Shown: one piece after another, positions 25,775 through 34,678 of the stretch
How positions within the stretch are numbered: the first letter of the stretch is position 1
How the letters are laid out: every line of letters starts with the position of its first letter
Assembly (NCBI RefSeq): GCF_014642915.1
Contig: NZ_BMJE01000003.1
Span: 186,001-250,000, forward strand
Origin: Flavobacterium suaedae
GTDB lineage: Bacteria > Bacteroidota > Bacteroidia > Flavobacteriales > Flavobacteriaceae
Length of the DNA: 64,000 nt
Direction of reading: 5' to 3'
Program-made: the position numbers and the translations under genes
Notes under the pieces: model-generated
Seen by the model: the letters and a program-made list of their open reading frames with translations, nothing else
What the model was told of the DNA's origin: nothing
Databases searched by the model: none

Positions 25775-26369
25775 TTTTGGAAATGTTTTTTTGGATAAAG
25801 ATAAAGAATCCAGAATGGCTGCTTTAGCGCAACTGGGTTTAAAAGAATGGACTATTGAGCATGACAAGCTGGAAGAAAAACTGGAGCTTGGCAAACTATC
25901 TGCCGATGAGTTTTTAGAAAAATTGCAGCCTTATACTAATGGTGCTACAATCGAAGAAATTAAAGAGGCTTGGAATACTGATATTCTCAGCTTTCCTTTA
26001 TACCGTCTTGAGTTTTTACAAAAGCTATCACAGGACTATAAGCTTTTCTTATTAAGTAACACTGACCCTATACACGTTGAAAAATTTGAAACAGATTGCG
26101 GTACAAGTTTTTACAGCGACTTTTACCAGTGTTTTGAAAAGGTTTATTTTTCTCACGAAATAGGACTTCGTAAACCTGAAGAAGAATCCTTTAACCACAT
26201 TCTGAAAAATCATAACATACAGGCTAAATATACTTTGGTGGTAGACGATAATAAAATAAACACCAATACTGCTGAAAGCCTAGGGTTTCAGGTATGGAAT
26301 CTGCAAAAAGGCAGAGAAGATGTAGTGGAGTTATTTGACAAGAAAATTATTAGTCGGGAAGAAGCTTAG
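25752..26369 (+). CDS. HAD-superfamily hydrolase (YihX-like)
   Basis: 205 residues of the HAD-IA type. Nucleophile motif IIFDFGNVFLD (Asp8), motif II LSNTDP, motif III lysine in GLRKPEEESF and motif IV VVDDNKIN. The DxGxV variant of motif I occurs in YihX-like sugar phosphatases. Its start lies inside ribD, so translational coupling is likely; a pyrimidine phosphatase for the riboflavin pathway is an inference from position. Ends directly against the convergent lipoprotein gene. Confidence 0.8.
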   Translation: MVKTIIFDFGNVFLDKDKESRMAALAQLGLKEWTIEHDKLEEKLELGKLSADEFLEKLQPYTNGATIEEIKEAWNTDILSFPLYRLEFLQKLSQDYKLFLLSNTDPIHVEKFETDCGTSFYSDFYQCFEKVYFSHEIGLRKPEEESFNHILKNHNIQAKYTLVVDDNKINTNTAESLGFQVWNLQKGREDVVELFDKKIISREEA

Positions 26370-26822
26370 CTATTCTTCCCCAACTTCTTCACTCTTACTT
26401 TTTACAGCTGCTAAAAGCGTATTATGGTCATTAGTATAAAAAAGTAGCTCTCTTTCTTCCGGTAGTCTGCCGTCAAAATCTTCTTTTAATAATAAACAGC
26501 TTATTTTTTCTATCTCCTTTTGATCATTAGGACCTAAAACGTACAAGCCTATTTTCTCATTGTCTCGCATAAAAAAAGAGAAATTAACATCATATGCTTT
26601 TCCGGACATACTGTCTATAGCAGCCATCATATCACCTGCCAGTTCTTTGTCGTCAGATGTATGATTATAACCTTTTTTAGCTATTGTTTTACTATCCATA
26701 ACCTCAAAACCGGTCATTTCAATACCACAATATTTTTCTTTTGGAGGGTCTTGTGTTTTTTTGCAGTTAACCATTCCTAAAGATAAAACTACTAATAAAG
26801 CACCTTTAACTATAATTTTCAT
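26370..26822 (-). CDS. Hypothetical lipoprotein
   Basis: 150 residues with signal peptide and lipobox (SLGMVNC, Cys20; KKTQDPP follows). Mature part is mixed helix/strand without a recognised domain. Its stop codon directly abuts the stop of the convergent HAD gene, with no room for a terminator. Confidence 0.6.
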   Translation of the reverse strand: MKIIVKGALLVVLSLGMVNCKKTQDPPKEKYCGIEMTGFEVMDSKTIAKKGYNHTSDDKELAGDMMAAIDSMSGKAYDVNFSFFMRDNEKIGLYVLGPNDQKEIEKISCLLLKEDFDGRLPEERELLFYTNDHNTLLAAVKSKSEEVGEE

Positions 26823-26980
26823 AAGCCTGAAATTAAAATTCTATATGTAATTTTTATTGGTATGAATATACAAATTTTTCTTCACTTTTCATTATAAAAC
26901 TTATTCTTACAAAGCCTAAAGTTACTATAAAATGTTTTGGTTTACGTTATATATACAGGAAATTAGAATAAAAAAACAAC

Positions 26981-27670
26981 ATGAAGGAAAAAGAAATAAT
27001 AAACCAGTTTACTTCTTTCATAGAAAGCAAAACTTTTCCTTGTGTAGCCGCTAAAGCAGCATTTACAAAAAAACAACTAAAGGTAATAGTTGCAGAGCAC
27101 ATGGCTTGCCCTAAAGATGACAGAAGTATTTTAGAAGCGATTTATAATTTTATTAAAGACTACAGGCAATCTGAAAAACTTTTTCATAGCATAGCAGTTA
27201 TATTTCCTTATACAGAAATTGAGAATGAAATAATGTACGACCAGTTATTCTGGAAACGCTTACAGGCACTTGCAGATTTAGATGCTGAAAAATTTGAATA
27301 TGACTACAGAGTAGATTCGGAGCCAGATTCCGAAAACTTTAGCTTCAGTTTAGGTAATGAAGCATTTTTTGTAATAGGTTTACACCCTAAAAGCAGCAGA
27401 AAAGCAAGGCAATTTAAATATCCGGCAATAGTATTTAACCCTCACGCACAGTTTGAACAATTAAGAGAAAATAAGCAATATGTAAAAATGAAAAATATTG
27501 TACGTAAAAAAGATATTGCCTATTCGGGAGATATAAACCCAATGCTTGAAGACTTTGGAGAGTCTTCAGAAGTTTATCAATATACAGGGAGGCAATACAG
27601 TGAAAGCTGGAAGTGCCCTTTTCATAGTAACCATAACCAAACACACCATGAACATAATCAATCCGCGTAG
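26981..27670 (+). CDS. YqcI/YcgG (GntA-type haem N-oxygenase) family protein
   Basis: 229 residues. Hallmarks of the YqcI/YcgG family are present: TFPCVAAKAA (18-27), FPYTEIENE, GLHPKSSRKARQFKYPAIVFNPHAQFEQLR (133-162), and the end motif INPMLEDFGESSEVYQYTGRQY...WKCPF. The characterised member GntA is a haem-dependent guanidine N-hydroxylase of the cyanobacterial guanitoxin pathway. Here no other gnt gene is present, so only the chemistry, not the toxin, is suggested. A His-rich tail (HSNHNQTHHEHNQSA) follows CPF. Overlaps the DUF1989 gene by 23 bp. Confidence 0.8.
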   Translation: MKEKEIINQFTSFIESKTFPCVAAKAAFTKKQLKVIVAEHMACPKDDRSILEAIYNFIKDYRQSEKLFHSIAVIFPYTEIENEIMYDQLFWKRLQALADLDAEKFEYDYRVDSEPDSENFSFSLGNEAFFVIGLHPKSSRKARQFKYPAIVFNPHAQFEQLRENKQYVKMKNIVRKKDIAYSGDINPMLEDFGESSEVYQYTGRQYSESWKCPFHSNHNQTHHEHNQSA

Positions 27671-28229
27671 CGGAACATCATTTATACTTAAAAAAGGACA
27701 AAAACTTAAAATTACAGATATAGAAGGCGAACAAGTAGCGGACCTGATGTGTTATAATTTAAATGATAAAAAAGAATACTTATCATCTGGAAGAACTATA
27801 GATTATGCTGAAACCATTTTTTTAACCAAAGGACATCCCTTTTACTCCAATCGCAGTAATGTTATGTTCAATATTGTTGAAGATACGGTAGGAAGACATG
27901 ATTTTTTATTAACCCCTTGTAGTTCTGATACTTTCAGGATAATATACGGACATAAAAATCCGCACCAAGGATGTTTCGGTAATTTATGCAATGCTTTTAA
28001 AGAATATGGTATAACGCCCGACGATATACCAACTACTTTTAATGTTTTTATGCATGTTACAGTTAATGGAGAAACAGGAAGAGTAGATGTATTACCACCT
28101 ACCAGTAAAGCAGAGGACTATATTATGATTGAAGCAGAAATGGATTTAATAGTAGGTTTAACTGCATGCTCGGCAGAAATGAGTAATAACTATTCGTTTA
28201 AACCTATCGGGTACGAAATAATAGAGTAA
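27648..28229 (+). CDS. DUF1989 (urea carboxylase-associated) family protein
   Basis: 193 residues from ATG 27648; a longer frame upstream is only read-through in a frame shifted against the previous gene. DUF1989 motifs: VADLMCYNLNDKKEYLS (30-46), LLTPCSSDTF (Cys91), HQGCFGNLCNAFKEYG (Cys109, Asn112), and SKAEDYIMIEAEMDLIVGLTACS (Cys174), probable metal ligands. Members are linked to guanidine-carboxylase pathways, where a DUF1989 pair deiminates carboxyguanidine. Here it is single and translated with the GntA-like gene, so both probably act on one substrate. Confidence 0.85.
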   Translation: MNIINPRSGTSFILKKGQKLKITDIEGEQVADLMCYNLNDKKEYLSSGRTIDYAETIFLTKGHPFYSNRSNVMFNIVEDTVGRHDFLLTPCSSDTFRIIYGHKNPHQGCFGNLCNAFKEYGITPDDIPTTFNVFMHVTVNGETGRVDVLPPTSKAEDYIMIEAEMDLIVGLTACSAEMSNNYSFKPIGYEIIE

Positions 28230-28249
28230 AAGCGAGCAAGTACAACCAT

Positions 28250-28279
28250 TTGCTTTTCCATTTGCAATAAATATCTTTG
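28250..28279 (+). promoter_or_regulatory. Consensus promoter of the YigZ gene (TTG-N19-TATCTTTG)
   Basis: TTG at 28250-28252, exactly 19 bp, then TATCTTTG at 28272-28279. The TTG at 28277 that could be read as a start codon is part of the -7 box and so is not transcribed. Confidence 0.75.
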
Positions 28280-28297
28280 CCCACAGAATATATTATT

Positions 28298-28897
28298 TTG
28301 GAAAACGATATTTATAAAACCCTTGCATCGCCTTCGGAAGAAACATTATACAAAGAAAAGAACAGTAAATTTTTTGGTTATGCTTTCCCTATCAATAACG
28401 AAGACGAGGTTAAAGACATATTAGAAGAGGTTAAGAAAAAACACCACTCGGCACGCCATTGGTGCTACGCTTTTCAGCTGGGTACCGACCAAATATATTA
28501 CCGAGCTAACGACGATGGTGAACCCAACAACTCGGCAGGCATGCCCATATATGGGCAAATACAGTCATTTGAAGTGACTAATGTACTAATAGTGGTAGTT
28601 CGTTACTTTGGCGGAGTAAAACTCGGTGTAGGTGGCCTTATATCAGCTTACCGTACTTCTGCACAAATGGCATTGGAAGCATCAGAGATTATAGAAAAAA
28701 CAATTGATGTTCATTATACCTTAAAATTTGATTACCCCATAATGAATAAAGTGATGCGGGTAATTAAAGAAAAGAATCTGGATATAGTTTCACAAAAAAT
28801 GGAAATGGATTGCGAAGTTGTAGTTAGCACCCGTAAAAACAATGCCCCCGAAGTACAGGAGGCATTTGCTAATTTATACGAAGTAAAAATTAAATAA
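28298..28897 (+). CDS. YigZ/IMPACT family protein
   Basis: 199 residues. IMPACT domain hallmark HSARHWCYAFQLG with the following DDGEPNNSAGMPIYGQI and VVVRYFGGVKLGVGGLISAYRTSAQMAL, then the DUF1949 C-terminal domain. Linked to translation control in eukaryotic relatives; bacterial role unclear. Start: no ATG is in frame before the conserved NDIYKTLASPSEE; TTG at 28298 is taken, since the upstream TTG (28277) lies in the promoter. ATT could also serve. Confidence in family is high, in start moderate. Confidence 0.9.
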   Translation: MENDIYKTLASPSEETLYKEKNSKFFGYAFPINNEDEVKDILEEVKKKHHSARHWCYAFQLGTDQIYYRANDDGEPNNSAGMPIYGQIQSFEVTNVLIVVVRYFGGVKLGVGGLISAYRTSAQMALEASEIIEKTIDVHYTLKFDYPIMNKVMRVIKEKNLDIVSQKMEMDCEVVVSTRKNNAPEVQEAFANLYEVKIK

Positions 28898-28900
28898 TTT

Positions 28901-29299
28901 TTACTCTTTTATTTTTTCCAAAACATAATCCGGAGGGAAAACAGGGCGCCCTGTTTTCATATCAACAAACACCAGCATAGAGTTACCTGTTGTTAATAAC
29001 TCCCCTGTTTCGTTATGTATTTCGTAGTCAAATTCTATCTTGACAGATTCCTGCTTTTTAAATATTGTTGTTACTGTTAATAAATCATCATAACGTGCAG
29101 GTTTTTTATAGTTTAACGTTAAATTAACCACAGGCAGCATTATACCGTTTTCTTCCATAAACTTATAGCTAAGACCCAGATTTCTAAGCCATTCCACCCT
29201 TCCCATTTCAAAGTATTGAGCATAATTACCATGATAAACTACCCCCATTTGGTCAGTTTCGGCATATCGTACACGTACTTTAATTTGATTATTTTTCAT
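28901..29299 (-). CDS. Acyl-CoA thioesterase (4HBT, YbgC-like)
   Basis: 132-residue hotdog-fold thioesterase. YAETDQMGVVYHGNYAQYFEMGRVEWLR holds the catalytic Asp and the YbgC/FadM signature; MVFVDMKTGRP ends the fold. Cleaves acyl-CoA or acyl-ACP; substrate not predictable. Convergent with the YigZ gene, 3 bp apart. Divergent from dnaA. Confidence 0.9.
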   Translation of the reverse strand: MKNNQIKVRVRYAETDQMGVVYHGNYAQYFEMGRVEWLRNLGLSYKFMEENGIMLPVVNLTLNYKKPARYDDLLTVTTIFKKQESVKIEFDYEIHNETGELLTTGNSMLVFVDMKTGRPVFPPDYVLEKIKE

Positions 29300-29491
29300 A
29301 TTTTTATAACGTTAATTTTATCTTAATTTTTCTTAAATAAGGCTTACGGTTTTTTTTTAAAAAAATCAATACGCCTTCAGTTTTTTTTTGAAAAAATTTG
29401 TTCACATATTTGTTCTCCCAAATAAGAGCGACCATCTTTCGTTCATTTTTGTAAGACATCTATTATAATTAAAAGCTAATATTCAGGATTT

Positions 29492-30919
29492 ATGACAAAA
29501 ACTGCACAACAGGTATGGGATAACTGTCTAATGTTCATAAAAGATAACATTCAGGATCAGGCATACAAAACATGGTTTGAACCAATACGTGCGGTTGAGT
29601 TAACTGAAAATGCACTTTACATACAGGTGCCCAGCAAATTTTTTTACGAATGGCTTGAGGAACACTATGTAAAGCTTTTAAAAGTAGCACTAACAAAAGA
29701 ACTGGGTAACGGGGCAAAGTTACTGTATAAGATTAAAATGGAAAACTCTTACGGTAATAAAAGCCCTTTTACGGAGCAATTACCCAGCGCACACCGTGCC
29801 CCTGTAAAACCACAGGAGGTAGATTTCCCATTGCAGAATAAAAATCCTGAACTTAAAAACCCTTTTGTAATACCTGGTATACGCAACCTTAAAATAGAAT
29901 CGCAGTTAAATGCTAATTACAGCTTTGACAATTTTTTTGAAGGTGATTCTAATAGGTTAGCACGCTCGGCAGGTATGGCTGTAGCTAACAAACCAGGGGG
30001 AACATCATTCAACCCATTATTAATATTTGGTGGTGTTGGTTTGGGTAAAACACACTTGGCACATGCTATTGGTGTTGAAATAAAAGATAAATACCCTGAT
30101 AAAACAGTATTGTATATTTCTGCTGAAATATTCACGCAGCAATATATAGATTCTGTTAAACGAAATACACGTAATGATTTTATCCACTTCTATCAACTTA
30201 TAGATGTGTTGATAATTGATGACGTACAATTCCTTTCGGGTAAAACAGGAACACAAGATGTGTTTTTCCACATATTCAATCACCTGCACCAAAACGGCAA
30301 ACAGGTAATACTTACTTCAGATAAAGCTCCTGTTGATATGCAGGATATAGAGCAACGCCTGTTGTCTCGCTTTAAATGGGGACTTTCGGCGGAGTTACAT
30401 CAACCGGATTACGAAACAAGAATATCTATATTAAATAATATTCTGTATCGTGATGGTGTAGAAATGCCTGAAGAAATTATAGAATATGTAGCAAAGAATA
30501 TAAAAAGTAACGTTCGTGAGCTGGAAGGTGCCATAATATCGCTTATTGCACAATCATCTTTCAATCACCGTGAGGTTACATTGGAACTTGCCAAGCAGGT
30601 TGTAGAAAAGTTTGTAAAGAATGTAAAGCGCGAAATATCTATAGACTATATTCAAAAAGTAGTTTCCGATTATTTCCAGCTGGATATTGACACATTACAA
30701 TCTAAAACCAGAAAACGTCATGTAGTACAGGCAAGACAACTGGCTATGTTCTTCGCTAAAAAATATACAAAATCATCACTGGCAAATATTGGCTCTAAAA
30801 TAGGAGACCGTGACCACGCTACAGTATTACATGCTTGTAAAACAGTTGACAATTTAGTATCTACCGACAAGCAATTCCGTAAATTTGTTGATGATATAAA
30901 TAAAAAACTATCTGTATAA
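29492..30919 (+). CDS. dnaA: Chromosomal replication initiator DnaA
   Basis: 475 residues. Domain I (1-85, TAQQVWDNCLMFIKDNI and YKTWFEPIRAVELTENALYIQVPS), a variable linker, AAA+ ATPase domain III with Walker A GGVGLGKTH and Walker B DVLIIDDVQFL, and the DNA-binding domain IV with the signature GDRDHATVLHACKTV. All core elements are intact. First gene of dnaA-LMW phosphatase-RsmI-like. I see no DnaA-box cluster in the 192 bp before it. Confidence 0.97.
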   Translation: MTKTAQQVWDNCLMFIKDNIQDQAYKTWFEPIRAVELTENALYIQVPSKFFYEWLEEHYVKLLKVALTKELGNGAKLLYKIKMENSYGNKSPFTEQLPSAHRAPVKPQEVDFPLQNKNPELKNPFVIPGIRNLKIESQLNANYSFDNFFEGDSNRLARSAGMAVANKPGGTSFNPLLIFGGVGLGKTHLAHAIGVEIKDKYPDKTVLYISAEIFTQQYIDSVKRNTRNDFIHFYQLIDVLIIDDVQFLSGKTGTQDVFFHIFNHLHQNGKQVILTSDKAPVDMQDIEQRLLSRFKWGLSAELHQPDYETRISILNNILYRDGVEMPEEIIEYVAKNIKSNVRELEGAIISLIAQSSFNHREVTLELAKQVVEKFVKNVKREISIDYIQKVVSDYFQLDIDTLQSKTRKRHVVQARQLAMFFAKKYTKSSLANIGSKIGDRDHATVLHACKTVDNLVSTDKQFRKFVDDINKKLSV

Positions 30920-31383
30920 TGCCTGTAAAAATTTTAATGGTATGTTTAGGTAATATATGTCGTTCTCCATTGGCAGAAGGTATATTACAATCTAAATTGC
31001 CATCTGATAAATTTATTGTAGACTCTGCAGGGACAGGAAACTGGCATGCTGGTGAACAGCCTGACAAGCGCTCTATGAAAACTGCTAAAAACAGAGGTTT
31101 AGATATAAGCACTCAAAGAGCAAGACAGATAAAAACTTCTGACTTTGAAGATTTTGATTATATTTTTGTAATGGATAGTTCTAATTACGAAAATGTAATA
31201 AAATTAGCACCAAATAAAGCTGCTAAAAATAAGGTTACAATGATTATGGACTTTTTACACGCTGATGGTGGCATTGAAGTTCCGGATCCTTATTTTGGTG
31301 GTAACGACGGTTTTGAAAATGTATATGATATGCTGGACGAAACCTGCACTATAATAGCTGATAAACTTATAAAAGAAACCTAA
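30919..31383 (+). CDS. Low molecular weight protein-tyrosine phosphatase
   Basis: 154 residues with the P-loop CLGNICRSPL (Cys9 nucleophile, Arg15) and the general acid in VPDPYFGG. Its ATG overlaps the dnaA stop (TAATG), so translational coupling is likely. Usual flavobacterial neighbour of dnaA; substrates not known. Confidence 0.92.
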   Translation: MPVKILMVCLGNICRSPLAEGILQSKLPSDKFIVDSAGTGNWHAGEQPDKRSMKTAKNRGLDISTQRARQIKTSDFEDFDYIFVMDSSNYENVIKLAPNKAAKNKVTMIMDFLHADGGIEVPDPYFGGNDGFENVYDMLDETCTIIADKLIKET

Positions 31384-31389
31384 TAAACT

Positions 31390-32097
31390 ATGACAGGTAA
31401 ATTATACTTACTGCCTGTACCGCTTGGACCGGATGCTGACCCTACGGATGTATTACCCGAAACAGTTGCCCGCGCCATTGGTTTTATAGATTATTATATT
31501 GCTGAAAACGAAAAAACAGCACGCCGTTTTATTAAAGCTATTAATCCTGAAAAGAAACAGCCTGATTTACATTTTTCGATACTAAATAAACATACTGACC
31601 CTACTGAACATTATGAGTTTTTACAACCTTGTTTAGATGGTAAAAATATGGGGCTAATGTCTGAAGCGGGTTGCCCGGGTGTTGCTGACCCAGGCGCTGC
31701 CATAGTAAAAATAGCGCATGAAAAAGGTATACAAGTAGTCCCTATAACAGGACCTTCTTCTATTTTGTTAGCATTAATGGCTTCGGGTATGAATGGGCAA
31801 AGTTTTGCCTTTAACGGTTATTTACCTATTGACAAAAACCAAAAGAAAAGTGCTTTAAAAAATTTTGAACGTTTATCTTCCGATAAAAATCAGTCACAGC
31901 TTTTTATAGAAACACCATACCGTAACAATAAGCTATTGGATGATATTTTAAGCACTTTACAGCCGGCTACGCAATTATGTATTGCTGCTGATATTACTTT
32001 ACCTACTGAGTTTATTAAAACCAAAACTGTAGCACAGTGGAAAAAGAATAAGCCCGACTTGCATAACAAACCGAGCATATTCATCATTCATAAGTAA
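31390..32097 (+). CDS. RsmI-like SAM-dependent methyltransferase
   Basis: 235 residues of the tetrapyrrole/RsmI methyltransferase fold: GKLYLLPVPLGPDADPTDVLP, MGLMSEAGCPGVADPGAAIV (SAM-binding, similar to RsmI) and PITGPSSILLALMASGMNGQSFAF, then IETPYRNNKLLDDI. It is shorter than RsmI itself (about 280), and lacks the C-terminal RsmI HTH. rRNA methylation is likely but unproven. 6 bp after the phosphatase gene. Confidence 0.85.
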   Translation: MTGKLYLLPVPLGPDADPTDVLPETVARAIGFIDYYIAENEKTARRFIKAINPEKKQPDLHFSILNKHTDPTEHYEFLQPCLDGKNMGLMSEAGCPGVADPGAAIVKIAHEKGIQVVPITGPSSILLALMASGMNGQSFAFNGYLPIDKNQKKSALKNFERLSSDKNQSQLFIETPYRNNKLLDDILSTLQPATQLCIAADITLPTEFIKTKTVAQWKKNKPDLHNKPSIFIIHK

Positions 32098-32126
32098 AAA
32101 CTATTTACTTACTACACTCCAGCATT

Positions 32127-33203
32127 TTACTTTTTTGTGTTGTTGTTAAAGTATTTACGTTTAAACCAAAAAGACAGATTTACCAGTGCTATTAATGCAG
32201 GTACTTCTACCAGTGGTCCTATAACCCCTGCAAATGCCTGTCCGCTGTTAATTCCAAAAACTCCTATAGCTACTGCAATAGCAAGTTCAAAATTATTTCC
32301 TGCTGCCGTAAATGAAATGGCTGTGGCTTTTGAATAATCTGCCCCAACTTTTTTACCCATTATAAAGCTAATAACAAACATTATTACAAAGTATATTGCC
32401 AAAGGAATTGCTATCCGTAAAACATCAAAAGGTATTTTTACAATAAGTTCTCCTTTCAGGCTAAACATCAGTACAATAGTGAAAAGAAGTGCTATTAATG
32501 TAAAAGGTGATATAAACGGAATGTATTTTTTAGTGTACCAGTTCTCACCTTTCAGTTTGATTAAAGCATACCGAGATATAACTCCCGCAGCAAAAGGGAT
32601 ACCTAAGTAAATTAATACACTTTCGGCTATTGCTCCCATAGTTATGTTTACATCAAGCGCTTCTATTCCAAAAAGTGGTGGTAATATTGTAATAAACACG
32701 TAAGCATAAACACTATACAGTAATACCTGAAATATACTGTTTAGTGCTACTAGGCCTGCTGCATATTCACGGTTACCTTGTGCGAGTTCATTCCACACTA
32801 TAACCATAGCTATACAGCGTGCAATGCCTATTAAAATAAGTCCTGACATGTACTCGGGTAAATCACGTAGAAATGTTATAGCTAAAACAAACATTAATAC
32901 AGGTCCTATAACCCAGTTTAACAGTAGCGATGTACCCAAAAGTTTAGTATTTTTAAATACTTCACCCATTTTTTCATACTTTACTTTTGCCAAGGGGGGG
33001 TACATCATTATTATAAGTCCTACCGCTATAGGTATATTGGTTGTACCGCTTGAAAACGACTGGATAAAGTTTGTTACTCCTGTAGAAAAGTAACCAATTG
33101 CTACCCCCAGTGCCATTGCTAAAAATATCCAAAGGGTAAGGTAACGATCTAAGAAGCTTAACCGCTTACGGTTGGTCATAGGGTTACAGTTAGTAAGTTG
33201 CAT
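32127..33203 (-). CDS. acr3: ACR3-family arsenite efflux permease
   Basis: Arsenite/H+ antiporter of the inner membrane, 358 residues with about ten membrane helices. The catalytic cysteine segment [31 protein letters not shown] is intact, and [21 protein letters not shown] is conserved late. Last gene of the ars operon (68 bp after doxX). Alternative start at an internal ATG eight codons on (MTNRKRL). Confidence 0.93.
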   Translation of the reverse strand: MQLTNCNPMTNRKRLSFLDRYLTLWIFLAMALGVAIGYFSTGVTNFIQSFSSGTTNIPIAVGLIIMMYPPLAKVKYEKMGEVFKNTKLLGTSLLLNWVIGPVLMFVLAITFLRDLPEYMSGLILIGIARCIAMVIVWNELAQGNREYAAGLVALNSIFQVLLYSVYAYVFITILPPLFGIEALDVNITMGAIAESVLIYLGIPFAAGVISRYALIKLKGENWYTKKYIPFISPFTLIALLFTIVLMFSLKGELIVKIPFDVLRIAIPLAIYFVIMFVISFIMGKKVGADYSKATAISFTAAGNNFELAIAVAIGVFGINSGQAFAGVIGPLVEVPALIALVNLSFWFKRKYFNNNTKK

Positions 33204-33271
33204 AAAAAGTTTATTTTAATTATTTAAAAAAACTTCAGGTGGATGCCTGTTTATTAAATAATTGAAAGGTT

Positions 33272-33703
33272 TTAATTTAGTTTGGAGGCGAACCGGTAGT
33301 CTAAAGACCATTTTCCGCTCCCTTCTATAAGAAGAAAAAGATTAGCAAAAATTAAGGCCCAGTCTACCCTTATATGATGAAGAAAACTCCAGAAGCCTTC
33401 CTGTATGTATATTTCAGCATGTATTGCTCCGAAAGCTGAAAGTGTAATTACAAGTAAAGGTATTGTTGCTAATCGGGTTAAAAATCCTAACAAAATCAAT
33501 AAGCCACATAATATCTCTGTCACTCCTGCAAAACTGCCGGTATATTCAGGTAAAGGTAAACCCATTTCCTGAAACCTTCCTACTCCCATAAGTTGCGGAA
33601 AAAGCAGTTTCTGTATACCCTCCGAAGCAAATATTACACCTACCATCATGCGGATAAGTATAATACTTTTACGGGGTGTAGTACGCAGCAAAACTGACTT
33701 CAT
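33272..33703 (-). CDS. DoxX family membrane protein
   Basis: 143 residues, four membrane helices. LIRMMVGVIFASEGIQKLLFPQLMG and FAGVTEILCGLLILLGFLTRLATIPLL are the DoxX pattern; relatives work in thiol or redox metabolism at the membrane. Its place in the arsenic operon suggests a role in arsenic or thiol stress, but this is inference. 43 bp after arsC. Confidence 0.85.
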   Translation of the reverse strand: MKSVLLRTTPRKSIILIRMMVGVIFASEGIQKLLFPQLMGVGRFQEMGLPLPEYTGSFAGVTEILCGLLILLGFLTRLATIPLLVITLSAFGAIHAEIYIQEGFWSFLHHIRVDWALIFANLFLLIEGSGKWSLDYRFASKLN

Positions 33704-33746
33704 TGTAAGTATTTTCCGCTAAAATAATACTATTTAGCTATACTTA

Positions 33747-34163
33747 CTACAGAATATGCATTTTTACGAAATTATCAGAATATTCTTTAATTTCATCTCT
33801 TACTCCCCTGAATTCATTGATAATTTCCTCTTCATTACCCGTAGCCTTTGCAGGATCCTCAAAATTATAATGAAAACGCTTTGCCTGAGAAGGGAAATAA
33901 GGACAATTTTCCTTAGCATTGTCACATACCGTTATTATATAATCAAACACGACATCATTATACTCCTCTACATTGTTAGAAGTATGATTAGATATATCTA
34001 TACCATCCTCCTTCATAACGGCAATAGCTCTTGGGTTAACTCCGTGAGTTTCTATACCTGCACTATACACATTCGCTTTTTCTTTAGCAAAATGCTTCAA
34101 GTAGCCTTCTGCTATTTGGCTACGACAACTGTTGCCTGTGCAAAGCACTAAAATGTTTTTCAT
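33747..34163 (-). CDS. arsC: Arsenate reductase, LMW phosphatase type (thioredoxin-coupled)
   Basis: Reduces arsenate to arsenite for efflux. 138 residues: P-loop CTGNSCRS with Cys8 and Arg14, and the resolving pair Cys80 and Cys87 (TVCDNAKENCPYFP), the spacing of the S. aureus pI258-type enzymes. Third gene of the operon, 20 bp after the DUF6428 gene. Confidence 0.92.
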   Translation of the reverse strand: MKNILVLCTGNSCRSQIAEGYLKHFAKEKANVYSAGIETHGVNPRAIAVMKEDGIDISNHTSNNVEEYNDVVFDYIITVCDNAKENCPYFPSQAKRFHYNFEDPAKATGNEEEIINEFRGVRDEIKEYSDNFVKMHIL

Positions 34164-34183
34164 TTATACTTTATATTTAGTTT

Positions 34184-34666
34184 TTAACAACATCCACTAC
34201 CCGGAGTGCAGCAAGCCTCTTCTGTACTTTTTGTAATATTACTTAATTGTACTTTTTCCTTTTCATTAGATTGAGGAATACCGCATTTATCAGGAGCAAG
34301 ACAAGCTGTGGTTGTAGGTAATAACCAAAAGTCTTTACCATCAAAACCTAAATTATATTTACCTATTGTTGCTCCCTGATATTCTACCTCAACTTCATAA
34401 TCTCCCACCTTAAGTACCTCTTCAGAAAGTCTTATTATATCCAGAAACTTTTTTGGCTGTAACCTATGGTCGTAGTCATCAGCTTTCCATAACTGAATGC
34501 TGATTTTCTTCTCTATTCTTATAGTACCGCCACAGTCTATATAATCCTTACTTATCTCTCCAACTTCGGTTACATGAAAATGCTTTGGTACGTAATCACC
34601 TTCAGGCATTCTAAAGTTGACTTCATCAACTTCATTTAAATACGTTTTTATTTCAGATAGTCTCAT
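34184..34666 (-). CDS. DUF6428 protein with cysteine-rich tail
   Basis: 160 residues, soluble. DUF6428 proteins occur in ars operons of Bacteroidota; the signature YVPKHFHVTEVGEISKDYIDCGGTIR and SIQLWKADDYDHRLQP is visible. A linker then leads to a C-terminal CCTPGSGCC (residues 152-160), plus CLAPDKC, plausible As(III)/metal ligands. Function unknown; an arsenic chaperone or regulator is an inference. 12 bp after arsR. Confidence 0.8.
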   Translation of the reverse strand: MRLSEIKTYLNEVDEVNFRMPEGDYVPKHFHVTEVGEISKDYIDCGGTIRIEKKISIQLWKADDYDHRLQPKKFLDIIRLSEEVLKVGDYEVEVEYQGATIGKYNLGFDGKDFWLLPTTTACLAPDKCGIPQSNEKEKVQLSNITKSTEEACCTPGSGCC

Positions 34667-34678
34667 AATATGGTTTAT

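Noticed and set aside
26981..28229. Guanitoxin biosynthesis cluster
   Set aside because: Only a GntA-family member is present; none of the other gnt genes is in the neighbourhood.
29300..29491. oriC next to dnaA
   Set aside because: The 192 bp are AT-rich, but I find no cluster of DnaA boxes (TTATCCACA-like); only weak matches such as TTGTTCACA occur.
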